A stretch of DNA of 9,482 nucleotides from Tannerellaceae bacterium (GTDB lineage Bacteria; Bacteroidota; Bacteroidia; Bacteroidales; Tannerellaceae), in NCBI GenBank assembly GCA_020860805.1, contig JAJBTP010000500.1, positions 1 to 9,482 on the forward strand, in the 5' to 3' direction. Both the position numbers and the translations under genes were made by a program. The notes beneath the pieces are model-generated. The model was not told the DNA's origin. It searched no databases and saw only the letters and a program-made list of their open reading frames with translations. Positions 1 to 6,097 of this stretch are shown here, piece after piece. The first letter of the stretch is position 1. Each line of letters starts with the position of its first letter.

Positions 1-555
1 GTCTTTATTAGCATTTTTAAAGGGTAAACCGAATTCCTTCAGTAGCACATATCCTTCTTCATCCGTAGAAGCAGAAGTTACAAAAGTGATATTCATACCC
101 AGGATTTTGGAAATACTGTCGATATTGATTTCGGGGAAAATAATCTGCTCATCGATTCCGAGCGTATAATTCCCTTTTCCGTCAAACTTACTGTTGATAC
201 CTTTGAAGTCACGGATACGAGGCAATGCCACGCGTACCAGGCGTTCCAGGAATTCATACATTCTTTCCCTGCGCAAGGTTACCATTACACCGATCGGCAT
301 TTTTTTACGAAGTTTGAAGTTCGAAATATCTTTCTTAGATACAGTAGCTACTGCTTTCTGACCAGTGATATTACTTAACTCAGTGATTGCAACATCAATA
401 ATCTTTTTGTCTGCAGTTGCCATACCAAGACCTTGATTGATAACAATCTTTTTAAGAACCGGTACCTGCATCACTGATTTATAACCAAACTCTTTTGTCA
501 AAGCAGGAACAATTCTTTCCTGATATTCTTTTTTAAGACTGGCTGTATTGCTCAT
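1..555 (-). CDS. rplE: 50S ribosomal protein L5 (uL5), 3' end cut by window edge
   Basis: This gene encodes L5, the 5S rRNA-binding protein of the 50S central protuberance, which also contacts the 30S head (bridge B1b) and the P-site tRNA. It opens with MSNTASLKKEYQERIVPAL. The family core follows: VPVLKKIVINQGLG, then ITGQKAVATVSKKDISNFKLR and PIGVMVTLRRERMYEFLERL. The C-terminal half includes LPRIRDFKGINSKFDGKGNY and GIDEQIIFPEI. 185 codons are visible and run in frame to base 1 without a stop. E. coli L5 has 179 residues, so probably only the stop codon and at most a few residues are missing. The ATG shares one base with the rplX stop (TAATG), so translation is likely coupled to rplX. A GGAGG lies 10 nt before the start, inside rplX. 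The identification is firm; the true 3' end is not visible. Confidence 0.97.
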   Translation of the reverse strand, partial: MSNTASLKKEYQERIVPALTKEFGYKSVMQVPVLKKIVINQGLGMATADKKIIDVAITELSNITGQKAVATVSKKDISNFKLRKKMPIGVMVTLRRERMYEFLERLVRVALPRIRDFKGINSKFDGKGNYTLGIDEQIIFPEINIDSISKILGMNITFVTSASTDEEGYVLLKEFGLPFKNANKD

Positions 556-872
556 TACTTAATTTCCTCCCCAGATTTTTTTGAAATACGCACTGCTCCG
601 TTTTCATCACGTTTACGACCAATACGAGTTGGTTTACCACTTTTAGGGTCAATCAGATTCAAGTTCGAAATATGAATAGGAGCTTCTTTGGTCTCTTTTC
701 CTCCTTGAGGATTATTTGCGCTCGGCTTGGTATGCTTGGATACCATATTAATACCTTCAACGATAGCACGGTTGTCTTTTACAAGTACTTGCAAAACACG
801 ACCCGTTTTACCTTTATCTACGCCAGTATTAACGAAAACTATATCGCCTTTTTTAATATGTAATTTGCTCAT
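555..872 (-). CDS. rplX: 50S ribosomal protein L24 (uL24)
   Basis: L24 is an early assembly protein that binds the 5' domain of 23S rRNA and sits beside the exit of the peptide tunnel. The 105-residue product is close to the family's usual 100-105. The N-terminal KOW motif is clear at about residues 5-28 (IKKGDIVFVNTGVDKGKTGRV). It is followed by the conserved VEGINMVSKHTKP segment at about 53-65 and the IHISNLNLIDP strand. The tail is lysine-rich and ends SGEEIK. The gene starts 18 bp after rplN, and its stop codon overlaps the rplE start. Its last codons are GGGGAGGAAATTAAG, so the 3' end of the gene also carries the apparent ribosome-binding site of rplE. The upstream region has no real Shine-Dalgarno sequence. 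Confidence 0.98.
   Translation of the reverse strand: MSKLHIKKGDIVFVNTGVDKGKTGRVLQVLVKDNRAIVEGINMVSKHTKPSANNPQGGKETKEAPIHISNLNLIDPKSGKPTRIGRKRDENGAVRISKKSGEEIK
566..570 (-). promoter_or_regulatory. Shine-Dalgarno-like GGAGG of rplE inside rplX
   Basis: GGAGG sits 10 nt before the rplE ATG within the last codons of rplX (Gly-Glu-Glu-Ile-Lys). Together with the TAATG overlap it supports the chosen rplE start. The purine run could also simply reflect the encoded residues. Confidence 0.5.
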
Positions 873-890
873 TACCTAACGTTTTTCAGA

Positions 891-1256
891 TTAAAGTACT
901 TCCGGTGCAAGTGAAACAATTTTCATATTTGTGGCACGTAATTCTCTTGCAACAGGGCCAAAGATACGGCTACCACGAATATCACCGCCAGCATTTAATA
1001 ATACACATGCATTATCGTCGAAACGGATGTATGAACCATCCTGGCGACGAATTTCTTTTTTAGTACGAACGATGACAGCTTTAGAAACAGTTCCTTTTTT
1101 CACATCACTCGCAGGGATTGTACTTTTTATCGCTACTACAATCACATCTCCTACAGAAGCATAACGTCTTCTTGTACCGCCTAATACACGGATACATAAA
1201 GCTTCTTTTGCACCACTGTTATCGGCTACTACTAATCTTGATTCTTGTTGTATCAT
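891..1256 (-). CDS. rplN: 50S ribosomal protein L14 (uL14)
   Basis: L14 binds 23S rRNA at the subunit interface, where it forms bridges B5 and B8 with the 30S and lies next to L3 and L19. The 121 residues match the usual 121-123. Conserved stretches in order are MIQQESRLVVADNSGAKEA, CIRVLGG, YASVGDVIVVAIK, KKGTVSKAVIVRTKKEIRR, FDDNACVLLN and GSRIFGPVARELR. The C-terminus is the typical KIVSLAPEVL. The gene begins one base after the rpsQ stop (TAA-C-ATG), which suggests tight translational coupling. In E. coli it opens the separately controlled spc operon, but here there is no gap for a promoter or leader before it, so it appears to be part of the S10 transcript. Only a weak AAAGGG is seen upstream. 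Confidence 0.98.
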   Translation of the reverse strand: MIQQESRLVVADNSGAKEALCIRVLGGTRRRYASVGDVIVVAIKSTIPASDVKKGTVSKAVIVRTKKEIRRQDGSYIRFDDNACVLLNAGGDIRGSRIFGPVARELRATNMKIVSLAPEVL

Positions 1257-1257
1257 G

Positions 1258-1515
1258 TTACTTAGCCCTTTCGATTATTTGAACTAATCTCCATCTCTTT
1301 GTTTTGCTCAAGGGACGAGTTTCCATGATTTTCACAGTGTCACCTATATTGCATTCATTTTTTTCATCGTGAGCGTGGAATTTCTTCGTTTTATTCACGA
1401 ATTTTCCATAAATGGGGTGTTTTTCCTTCCATTTAACAGCAACAGTAATGGTTTTATCCATTTTGTTACTGAAAACAACGCCCTGTCTTTCTTTTCTTAA
1501 TTTTCTAGTTTCCAT
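1258..1515 (-). CDS. rpsQ: 30S ribosomal protein S17 (uS17)
   Basis: S17 is a primary 16S rRNA-binding protein of the 30S body with an OB-fold. It binds helices 7 and 11 in the 5' domain. The 85-residue product has the family pattern: RKERQGVVFSNKMDKTITVA at about 7-26, then KHPIYGKFVNKTKKFHAHDE at about 33-52. After that comes NIGDTVKIMETRPLSKTKRW at about 56-75, which includes the conserved ETRPLSKTKRW box. The N-terminus METRKLRKERQG is normal for bacterial S17, so the ATG at 1513-1515 is accepted. The gene starts 12 bp after rpmC and ends one base before rplN. No Shine-Dalgarno sequence precedes it (upstream is AATCCCGTAGTCTG). Confidence 0.98.
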   Translation of the reverse strand: METRKLRKERQGVVFSNKMDKTITVAVKWKEKHPIYGKFVNKTKKFHAHDEKNECNIGDTVKIMETRPLSKTKRWRLVQIIERAK

Positions 1516-1527
1516 CAGACTACGGGA

Positions 1528-1725
1528 TTATTTGTTGTTAAGTTCTCTCTGACGCAACTCCGTTTTCAGGCGTGCGATAGTTCTACGTAATTGCTTAATC
1601 TGTGCAGGATTATCCATAGGTGATATACTATGGTTAATAACCATTTGATCAAGCGCAGCTACTTCAGCATCTACTCTCTCAAGTAATTCTTGGGTGCTTA
1701 ACTCTCTAATTTCTGCAATTTTCAT
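1528..1725 (-). CDS. rpmC: 50S ribosomal protein L29 (uL29)
   Basis: L29 is a small helical-hairpin protein at the tunnel exit, next to L23, where it helps form the docking site for nascent-chain factors. The 65 residues begin MKIAEIRELSTQELLERV, the usual first helix. The second helix contains the family signature AQIKQLRRTIARLKTELRQR at about residues 42-61. The segment between them (DQMVINHSISPMDNPAQ) holds the position where many L29 proteins read QLxNP. The gene follows rplP after 5 bp and precedes rpsQ by 12 bp, the order L16-L29-S17 conserved across bacteria. There is no Shine-Dalgarno sequence (upstream is AATGCGTAATTGTT). Confidence 0.97.
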   Translation of the reverse strand: MKIAEIRELSTQELLERVDAEVAALDQMVINHSISPMDNPAQIKQLRRTIARLKTELRQRELNNK

Positions 1726-1730
1726 AACAA

Positions 1731-2165
1731 TTACGCATTTTGATTTTGAATATCATAATCACGTCTCACAACAAACTTTGTTGTAACCGGTAACTTTTGT
1801 GCAGCCAGACGCAAAGCTTCTTTAGCTACTTCAAATGGAACGCCTTCTATTTCAAAAATAATACGTCCCGGAGTAACCGGTGCAACAAATCCTTCCGGAG
1901 AACCTTTACCTTTACCCATACGTACTTCGGCCGGTTTCTTTGTAATAGGCTTATCTGGAAAAATCCGTACCCAAACCTGACCCTGACGTTGCATATAACG
2001 AGTTACAGCGATACGGGCTGCCTCAATCTGGCGACCGGTAATCCATTTATTCTGTAACGATTTTATACCAAATGAACCGAAGGCCAACTCATGACCACGT
2101 TGAGCATTTCCTTTCATGCGGCCTTTTTGTTGTCTTCTGAACTTTGTTTTCTTTGGTTGTAACAT
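1731..2165 (-). CDS. rplP: 50S ribosomal protein L16 (uL16)
   Basis: L16 is a late-assembly 50S protein that contacts A- and P-site tRNAs near helix 38 and the peptidyl-transferase centre. The 144-residue product has the conserved N-terminus MLQPKKTKFRRQQKGRMKG and then GHELAFGSFGIKSL at about 25-38. It continues with the signature VRIFPDKPITKKPAEVRMGK at about 66-85 and GRIIFEIEGVP. Arg82 in VRMGKGKG matches E. coli Arg81, a residue hydroxylated by YcfD in enterobacteria; whether it is modified here is unknown. The C-terminal tail (RRDYDIQNQNA) is slightly longer than the 136-residue E. coli form. The gene starts 22 bp after rpsC, with AGAAGAAG directly before the ATG rather than a proper Shine-Dalgarno sequence. 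Confidence 0.98.
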   Translation of the reverse strand: MLQPKKTKFRRQQKGRMKGNAQRGHELAFGSFGIKSLQNKWITGRQIEAARIAVTRYMQRQGQVWVRIFPDKPITKKPAEVRMGKGKGSPEGFVAPVTPGRIIFEIEGVPFEVAKEALRLAAQKLPVTTKFVVRRDYDIQNQNA

Positions 2166-2187
2166 CTTCTTCTAAATTTCTACGTGT

Positions 2188-2925
2188 TTAACGATTACCT
2201 CTCTTCTTGTTCTTGAAGTTTCTGTCTCTGTTGCCACCGGAATTATTATCTCTACGGCCTGACTCTTTAGAGTTAGTAAATGAAGGAGCTAAATCCCTTT
2301 TACCATATACCTCACCACGACAGATCCATACTTTAATTCCTAACAGCCCCACTTTAGTCAACGCTTCAGCCAATGCATAATCTATATCAGCTCTGAAAGT
2401 GTGCAACGGAGTTCTTCCTTCTTTATACATCTCCGAACGAGCCATTTCAGCGCCGTTCAGACGACCAGAGATTTGAATTTTAATACCTTCCGCACCCATT
2501 CTCATGGTAGATGCGATAGCCATTTTAACCGCACGACGATAAGCAATCTTACCTTCTAACTGACGAGCAATATTATTCGCTACGATTACAGCGTCCAATT
2601 CAGGTCTTTTCACTTCAAAGATGTTGATCTGTACCTCTTTGTCGGTAATTTTCTTCAACTCCTCTTTCAGTTTATCAACTTCTTGTCCACCTTTTCCAAT
2701 GATGATACCTGGGCGAGATGTACAAACTGTAATGGTAATCAATTTCAACGTACGCTCAATAATGATACGCGATACACTAGCTTTAGCAAGACGAGCATTC
2801 AAATATTTACGGATTTTGCTATCTTCCAGCAAAGTGTCACCGTAATTTTTGCCGCCATACCAATTGGAATCCCAACCACGGATAATTCCTAAACGATTAC
2901 TAATCGGATTTACTTTTTGTCCCAT
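2188..2925 (-). CDS. rpsC: 30S ribosomal protein S3 (uS3) with basic C-terminal tail
   Basis: S3 lies in the 30S head at the mRNA entry channel and, with S4 and S5, forms the mRNA helicase site. The 245-residue product begins MGQKVNPISNRLGIIRGWDS. It has the KH domain with the GxxG loop IIGKGG at 75-80 and the C-terminal S3 domain with KIQISGRLNGAEMARSE at about 149-165. The HTFRADIDYA and GLLGIKVWICRGEVYG segments follow. After about residue 211 comes a low-complexity tail rich in Arg, Asn, Gly and Lys. It makes the protein longer than the 233-residue E. coli S3, and its composition suggests disorder. The gene starts 6 bp after rplV and has no Shine-Dalgarno sequence (upstream is AATTAATTGTAG). 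Confidence 0.98.
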   Translation of the reverse strand: MGQKVNPISNRLGIIRGWDSNWYGGKNYGDTLLEDSKIRKYLNARLAKASVSRIIIERTLKLITITVCTSRPGIIIGKGGQEVDKLKEELKKITDKEVQINIFEVKRPELDAVIVANNIARQLEGKIAYRRAVKMAIASTMRMGAEGIKIQISGRLNGAEMARSEMYKEGRTPLHTFRADIDYALAEALTKVGLLGIKVWICRGEVYGKRDLAPSFTNSKESGRRDNNSGGNRDRNFKNKKRGNR

Positions 2926-2931
2926 CTACAA

Positions 2932-3342
2932 TTAATTTTGACTATCGTTTTTACTTAGTGTATCAACAAACAGGGTTACATGATTCGAACGTTTACGAAT
3001 TCTGTATCCTCTTCCCTGCGGAGCCGGACGCATTCTCTTTAATGTAGTAGCGCAATCTACGCTAATAGAAGAGATATACAATTCTCCACTTTCTGCTTTC
3101 CGTTCGTTTTTGGCCTCCCAATTAGCAATAGCCGAACGAAGTAATTTTTCTACTCTTGCTGCAGCTTCTTTATTAGAAAACTTCAAAACACCTAATGCTC
3201 TGAACACTTCCATACCACGCACCATGTCTACGACAAGACGCATTTTACGGGGAGAAGTGGGAACATTCCGCAATTTCGCGAAATACATGCTTTTTTGGGC
3301 TTCCTTTCTTGCTTCAGCTGATATTCTTTTTCTAGCACTCAT
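2932..3342 (-). CDS. rplV: 50S ribosomal protein L22 (uL22)
   Basis: L22 contacts all domains of 23S rRNA, and its long beta-hairpin lines the peptide tunnel opposite L4. The core begins at about residue 24 with LRNVPTSPRKMRLVVDMVRG and continues with LKFSNKEAAARVEKLLRSA at about 53-71. The tunnel hairpin is at about 99-120 (TTLKRMRPAPQGRGYRIRKR), with the conserved tip sequence; macrolide-resistance changes in other bacteria map to this hairpin. The 136 residues exceed the roughly 110 of E. coli. About 18 extra charged residues sit at the N-terminus (MSARKRISAEARKEAQKS), and there is a short polar C-terminus. The ATG at 3340-3342 lies in an A-rich context without a Shine-Dalgarno sequence, 41 bp after rpsS. 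An internal start at the second Met (codon 19) cannot be excluded but would leave a larger gap. Confidence 0.97.
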   Translation of the reverse strand: MSARKRISAEARKEAQKSMYFAKLRNVPTSPRKMRLVVDMVRGMEVFRALGVLKFSNKEAAARVEKLLRSAIANWEAKNERKAESGELYISSISVDCATTLKRMRPAPQGRGYRIRKRSNHVTLFVDTLSKNDSQN

Positions 3343-3383
3343 TTTTATTAATTCTTTTTATTTTCAGTTTCCTTTTATTCCGA

Positions 3384-3653
3384 TTATCTTTTCTTATTAC
3401 CACCATGGCCACGGAATGTACGTGTAGGAGAAAATTCTCCTAACTTGTGTCCTACCATGTTTTCAGTAACGAAAACAGGAATAAATTTGTTACCATTATG
3501 AACTGCAATTGTATGACCTACAAAGTCAGGTGAAATCATTGAAGCTCTTGCCCATGTCTTAATTACAGCTTTTTTTCCTGACTCATTCATAGTCAGAACT
3601 TTCTTTTCAAGCTTAACATTAATATACGGGCCTTTTTTTAATGAACGACTCAT
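3384..3653 (-). CDS. rpsS: 30S ribosomal protein S19 (uS19)
   Basis: S19 sits in the 30S head, pairs with S13, and contacts the 50S through bridge B1a. The 89 residues match the usual 88-93. The sequence begins MSRSLKKGPYINVKLEKKV, the canonical N-terminus. It continues with IKTWARASMISPDFVGHTIA at about 31-50 and HNGNKFIPVFVTENMVGHKL. The C-terminal signature is GEFSPTRTFRGHGGNKKR. It lies between rplB (20 bp upstream) and rplV (41 bp downstream), which is the normal L2-S19-L22 order. The 41-bp gap after it is the longest within the S10 block proper. It is very AT-rich with no hairpin or promoter I would support. Confidence 0.98.
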   Translation of the reverse strand: MSRSLKKGPYINVKLEKKVLTMNESGKKAVIKTWARASMISPDFVGHTIAVHNGNKFIPVFVTENMVGHKLGEFSPTRTFRGHGGNKKR

Positions 3654-3673
3654 AGTTTACTTAATTAATCAGA

Positions 3674-4498
3674 TTACTTTTTCCGTTTTTCAATAATGTA
3701 CTTTGAAGAATGTTTCTTCGGAGCTCTTGTTTTCAAGCCCTTAGCGTACAAGCCATTGCGTGATCTTGGATGTCCTCCTGAAGCGCGTCCTTCACCACCA
3801 CCCATTGGGTGATCTACCGGGTTCATAACAACCCCACGAACACGTGGACGGCGTCCTAACCATCTTGAGCGACCGGCTTTACCTGATTTTTCAAGGCCAT
3901 GGTCTGAATTACCTACACTACCAATTGTAGCCTTACATGCAGCAAGAATCTTTCTGGTTTCACCAGAAGGCATTCTGATAATTACATATGTACCTTCTCT
4001 GGATGTCAGCTGAGCAAAACCTCCGGCAGAACGAACAAATTTTGCTCCCTGCCCCGGGCGAAGCTCAATATTGTGAATAATTGTACCTACCGGTATATTT
4101 GCCATAGGTAAGCAGTTACCCACTTCAGGAGCAACATCGCTACCTGAAATCACTGTCTGGCCAACTTCTAATCCGCTAGGAGCAACAATATAACTTTTTG
4201 CTCCGTCTGCATAATACAATAAAGCAATACGTGAAGTACGATTCGGATCGTACTCAATTGATTTTACTGTTGCAGGAATGCCATCTTTATTTCTCTTGAA
4301 GTCGATAAATCTGTATTTTCGTTTGTGACCACCACCAATATAGCGCATAGTCATTTTACCGGTGTTGTTACGACCGCCAGATTTTCTTTTTCCACTTACA
4401 AGAGACTTCTCTGGTGTACTTGCAGTGATTTTATCAAATGCACCAATAACTTTGTGTCTCTGCCCCGGTGTTGTGGGCTTTAATTTACGTATTCCCAT
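3674..4498 (-). CDS. rplB: 50S ribosomal protein L2 (uL2)
   Basis: L2 is one of the most conserved 23S rRNA-binding proteins. It is needed for subunit association and for peptidyl-transferase activity. The 274-residue length is standard. The N-terminal OB-like domain includes RNNTGKMTMRYIGGGHKRKY at about 43-62 and KRNKDGIPATVKSIEYDPNR. The SH3-like domain includes HNIELRPGQGAKFVRSAGG at about 142-160. The family signature VVMNPVDHPMGGGEGR lies at about 223-238. His230 in it corresponds to E. coli His229, linked to peptidyl-transferase function. The tail (APKKHSSKYIIEKRKK) is basic. The gene begins 8 bp after rplW with GAAAAAAGAA before the ATG, so no clear Shine-Dalgarno sequence. Confidence 0.99.
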   Translation of the reverse strand: MGIRKLKPTTPGQRHKVIGAFDKITASTPEKSLVSGKRKSGGRNNTGKMTMRYIGGGHKRKYRFIDFKRNKDGIPATVKSIEYDPNRTSRIALLYYADGAKSYIVAPSGLEVGQTVISGSDVAPEVGNCLPMANIPVGTIIHNIELRPGQGAKFVRSAGGFAQLTSREGTYVIIRMPSGETRKILAACKATIGSVGNSDHGLEKSGKAGRSRWLGRRPRVRGVVMNPVDHPMGGGEGRASGGHPRSRNGLYAKGLKTRAPKKHSSKYIIEKRKK

Positions 4499-4506
4499 TT
4501 CTTTTT

Positions 4507-4800
4507 TCAGATATTACTAAAGAAATCAATTGTATCTCCTTCTTTCAACGTTACTATCGCTTTCTTAAAAGCAGATTGTTTACCAGTTATAATACCGGAT
4601 TTAGTATAACGACTTTTACGTTTACCGGAATAGTTCATTGTATTTACATCTTCCACAGTAACGTTATACATATCTTCAATCGCTTTCTTTATTTCAAGCT
4701 TGTTCGCTTTCGGAGAGACACGGAAACCATAGCGATTTTGAAATTCTTCAGTAATCGCAGTTTGTTTCTCTGTTACTATAGGTTTAATAATAATTCCCAT
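4507..4800 (-). CDS. rplW: 50S ribosomal protein L23 (uL23)
   Basis: L23 surrounds the tunnel exit with L29 and provides the main docking site for trigger factor and SRP. The 97 residues match the usual 95-100. The protein starts MGIIIKPIVTEKQT; Glu11 in VTEK aligns with E. coli Glu18, the trigger-factor and SRP contact. It continues with NRYGFRVSPKANKLEIKKAI at about 22-41, the SGKRKSRYTKSG loop at about 58-69, and KKAIVTLKEGDTIDFF at the C-terminus. It ends in TGA, unlike most of its neighbours, which use TAA. It has the clearest Shine-Dalgarno sequence of the window, AAGGAG 7 nt before the ATG and overlapping the rplD stop, 11 bp after rplD. Confidence 0.98.
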   Translation of the reverse strand: MGIIIKPIVTEKQTAITEEFQNRYGFRVSPKANKLEIKKAIEDMYNVTVEDVNTMNYSGKRKSRYTKSGIITGKQSAFKKAIVTLKEGDTIDFFSNI

Positions 4801-4807
4801 TTTTCTA

Positions 4808-4813
4808 CTCCTT
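4808..4813 (-). promoter_or_regulatory. Strong Shine-Dalgarno sequence of rplW
   Basis: AAGGAG lies 7 nt before the rplW ATG and overlaps the rplD stop codon (TAAGGAG). It is the best-spaced ribosome-binding site in the window and supports the ATG at 4798-4800. It stands out because most neighbouring genes have none. Confidence 0.75.
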
Positions 4814-5459
4814 ATGCATTAAAAAGTTTTTCAATAATTGCTACCGAACTTTCTGTTATAATAAGATTAGCAGCGTCCAATACACCGTAAGTATTTATAT
4901 CAGAAGCCGTTACAATTTTAGCTTTCTTCAAATTACGAGCCGACAAATATACGGAATTATTTTTTTCCGGCAAAACGATAAGTACCTTTTTATCAGCCAC
5001 TTTCAAATTACTCATAATTGTAACAAACTCCTTGGTTTTAGGAGGATTTTTCTGTAAGTCCTCCACTACAGGAAAATCTTCAACTACTAAAATTGCATCT
5101 TCTTTCGCTTTATACGCTAATGCTGATTTACGAGCCAGACTTTTAACCTTTTTATTCAGCTTGAAGCCATAATTTCTCGGTTTTGGGCCAAATACACGGG
5201 CACCACCAACCAATACAGGAGAGTTAATATCACCACGACGAGCACCACCACTACCTTTCTGACGAATCAGTTTGCGTGTACTACCTGACATTTCACTTCT
5301 TTCCTTTGACTTATGAGTTCCCTGACGTTGATTAACTAAATACTGTTTTACATCCAGATAGATAGCATGATCATTGGGTTCAATGCCGAAAATCGCATCG
5401 TTTAAAGTTACCTTTCTTCCGGTATCTTCACCTTTAATATTTACTACGTTCAGTTCCAT
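4812..5459 (-). CDS. rplD: 50S ribosomal protein L4 (uL4)
   Basis: L4 binds domain I/II of 23S rRNA and sends a long loop into the peptide tunnel opposite L22. In E. coli it also represses its own S10 operon; nothing here proves that in this organism. The 215 residues include the N-terminal strand MELNVVNIKGEDTGRKVTL. The tunnel loop at about 44-100 contains QRQGTHKSKERSEMSGSTRK, LIRQKGSGGARRGDINSP and GGARVFGPKPRNYGFKLNKK. This is the position of the RQKGTGRARxG motif, in a form usual for Bacteroidota (RQKGSGGARRGD). The globular part includes ARNLKKAKIVTASDINTYGV at about 174-193. The ATG shares one base with the rplC stop (TAATG), with GGGAAG close upstream as a weak site. Confidence 0.98.
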   Translation of the reverse strand: MELNVVNIKGEDTGRKVTLNDAIFGIEPNDHAIYLDVKQYLVNQRQGTHKSKERSEMSGSTRKLIRQKGSGGARRGDINSPVLVGGARVFGPKPRNYGFKLNKKVKSLARKSALAYKAKEDAILVVEDFPVVEDLQKNPPKTKEFVTIMSNLKVADKKVLIVLPEKNNSVYLSARNLKKAKIVTASDINTYGVLDAANLIITESSVAIIEKLFNA

Positions 5460-6076
5460 TACTTCCCAATTAATACGATTGAACCTTTTGCTCCCGGAAT
5501 AGAACCTTTCAATAATAAAAGATTATGTTCGGGCATTACCTTGATCACTTCGAGGTTTTGAACCGTTACACGTTTGTTACCCATCTGACCGGCCATACGC
5601 GTTCCTTTGAAAACCTTTGCAGGATAAGAACAGGCACCGATAGAACCGGGAGCACGCAAACGGTTGTGCTGACCGTGAGTAGACTGTCCTACTCCACCGA
5701 ATCCATGACGTTTTACAACCCCCTGGAAACCTTTACCTTTAGATGTACCAACTACATCTACGAAACCTGCATCTTCGAGAAAATCTACAGTGATTACATC
5801 ACCCAGATTATATGCAGTTTCAAAATTCTTGAACTCGGCCAAGAATCTCTTGGGAGTTACACTAGCTTTCTTAAAATGACCCATTGCCGGCTGTGTTGTA
5901 TGTTTTTCCTTTTTGTCCTGGAAACCCAACTGTACAGCTTCATAGCCATCTTTTTCGAGCGTTTTGATCTGTGTAACTACACAAGGACCTACTTCGATAA
6001 CAGTGCATGGAAGATTTTTTCCCTCGGCACTGAAAACGGATGTCATTCCGATTTTTTTTCCTAACAATCCTGGCAT
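5459..6076 (-). CDS. rplC: 50S ribosomal protein L3 (uL3)
   Basis: L3 starts 50S assembly with L24 and reaches the peptidyl-transferase centre with a long loop. The 205 residues match the family. The N-terminus MPGLLGKKIGMTSVF is canonical. The signature GTSKGKGFQGVVKRHGF lies at about 110-126. The central extension STHGQHNRLRAPGSIGACSY (about 132-151) is followed by PAKVFKGTRMAGQMG and RVTVQNLEV. In E. coli, Gln150 of GSIGQNQTPG is methylated by PrmB; here residue 150 is Ser (GSIGACSYP), so that site is absent. An 8-base A run (plus-strand T at 6052-6059) encodes part of LGKKIG, and the frame is intact. The gene begins 21 bp after rpsJ without a Shine-Dalgarno sequence. Confidence 0.98.
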   Translation of the reverse strand: MPGLLGKKIGMTSVFSAEGKNLPCTVIEVGPCVVTQIKTLEKDGYEAVQLGFQDKKEKHTTQPAMGHFKKASVTPKRFLAEFKNFETAYNLGDVITVDFLEDAGFVDVVGTSKGKGFQGVVKRHGFGGVGQSTHGQHNRLRAPGSIGACSYPAKVFKGTRMAGQMGNKRVTVQNLEVIKVMPEHNLLLLKGSIPGAKGSIVLIGK

Positions 6077-6097
6077 TTCACTTAATTTTTAAATAAC

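Noticed and set aside
3343..3383. The 41-bp AT-rich gap between rpsS and rplV as a promoter
   Set aside because: It has no TTTG / TAnnTTTG pair and no hairpin. Length and composition alone are not enough.
4468..4890. Plus-strand open frame of 140 codons opposite rplB, rplW and rplD, with hydrophobic Phe/Ile-rich stretches resembling membrane segments
   Set aside because: It spans three conserved genes in antisense. The hydrophobic look comes from complementing Lys- and Glu-rich codons.
6052..6059. Run of eight A residues (minus strand) early in rplC as a programmed frameshift site
   Set aside because: It encodes the conserved LGKKIG in the correct frame and the gene is intact on both sides. 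There is no stimulatory structure or alternative frame product.
5525..6064. Plus-strand open frame of 179 codons opposite rplC
   Set aside because: It is antisense to a highly conserved gene. The product is rich in Phe, Tyr, Thr and Cys, as expected from reverse-complemented ribosomal codons, and matches no family I know.
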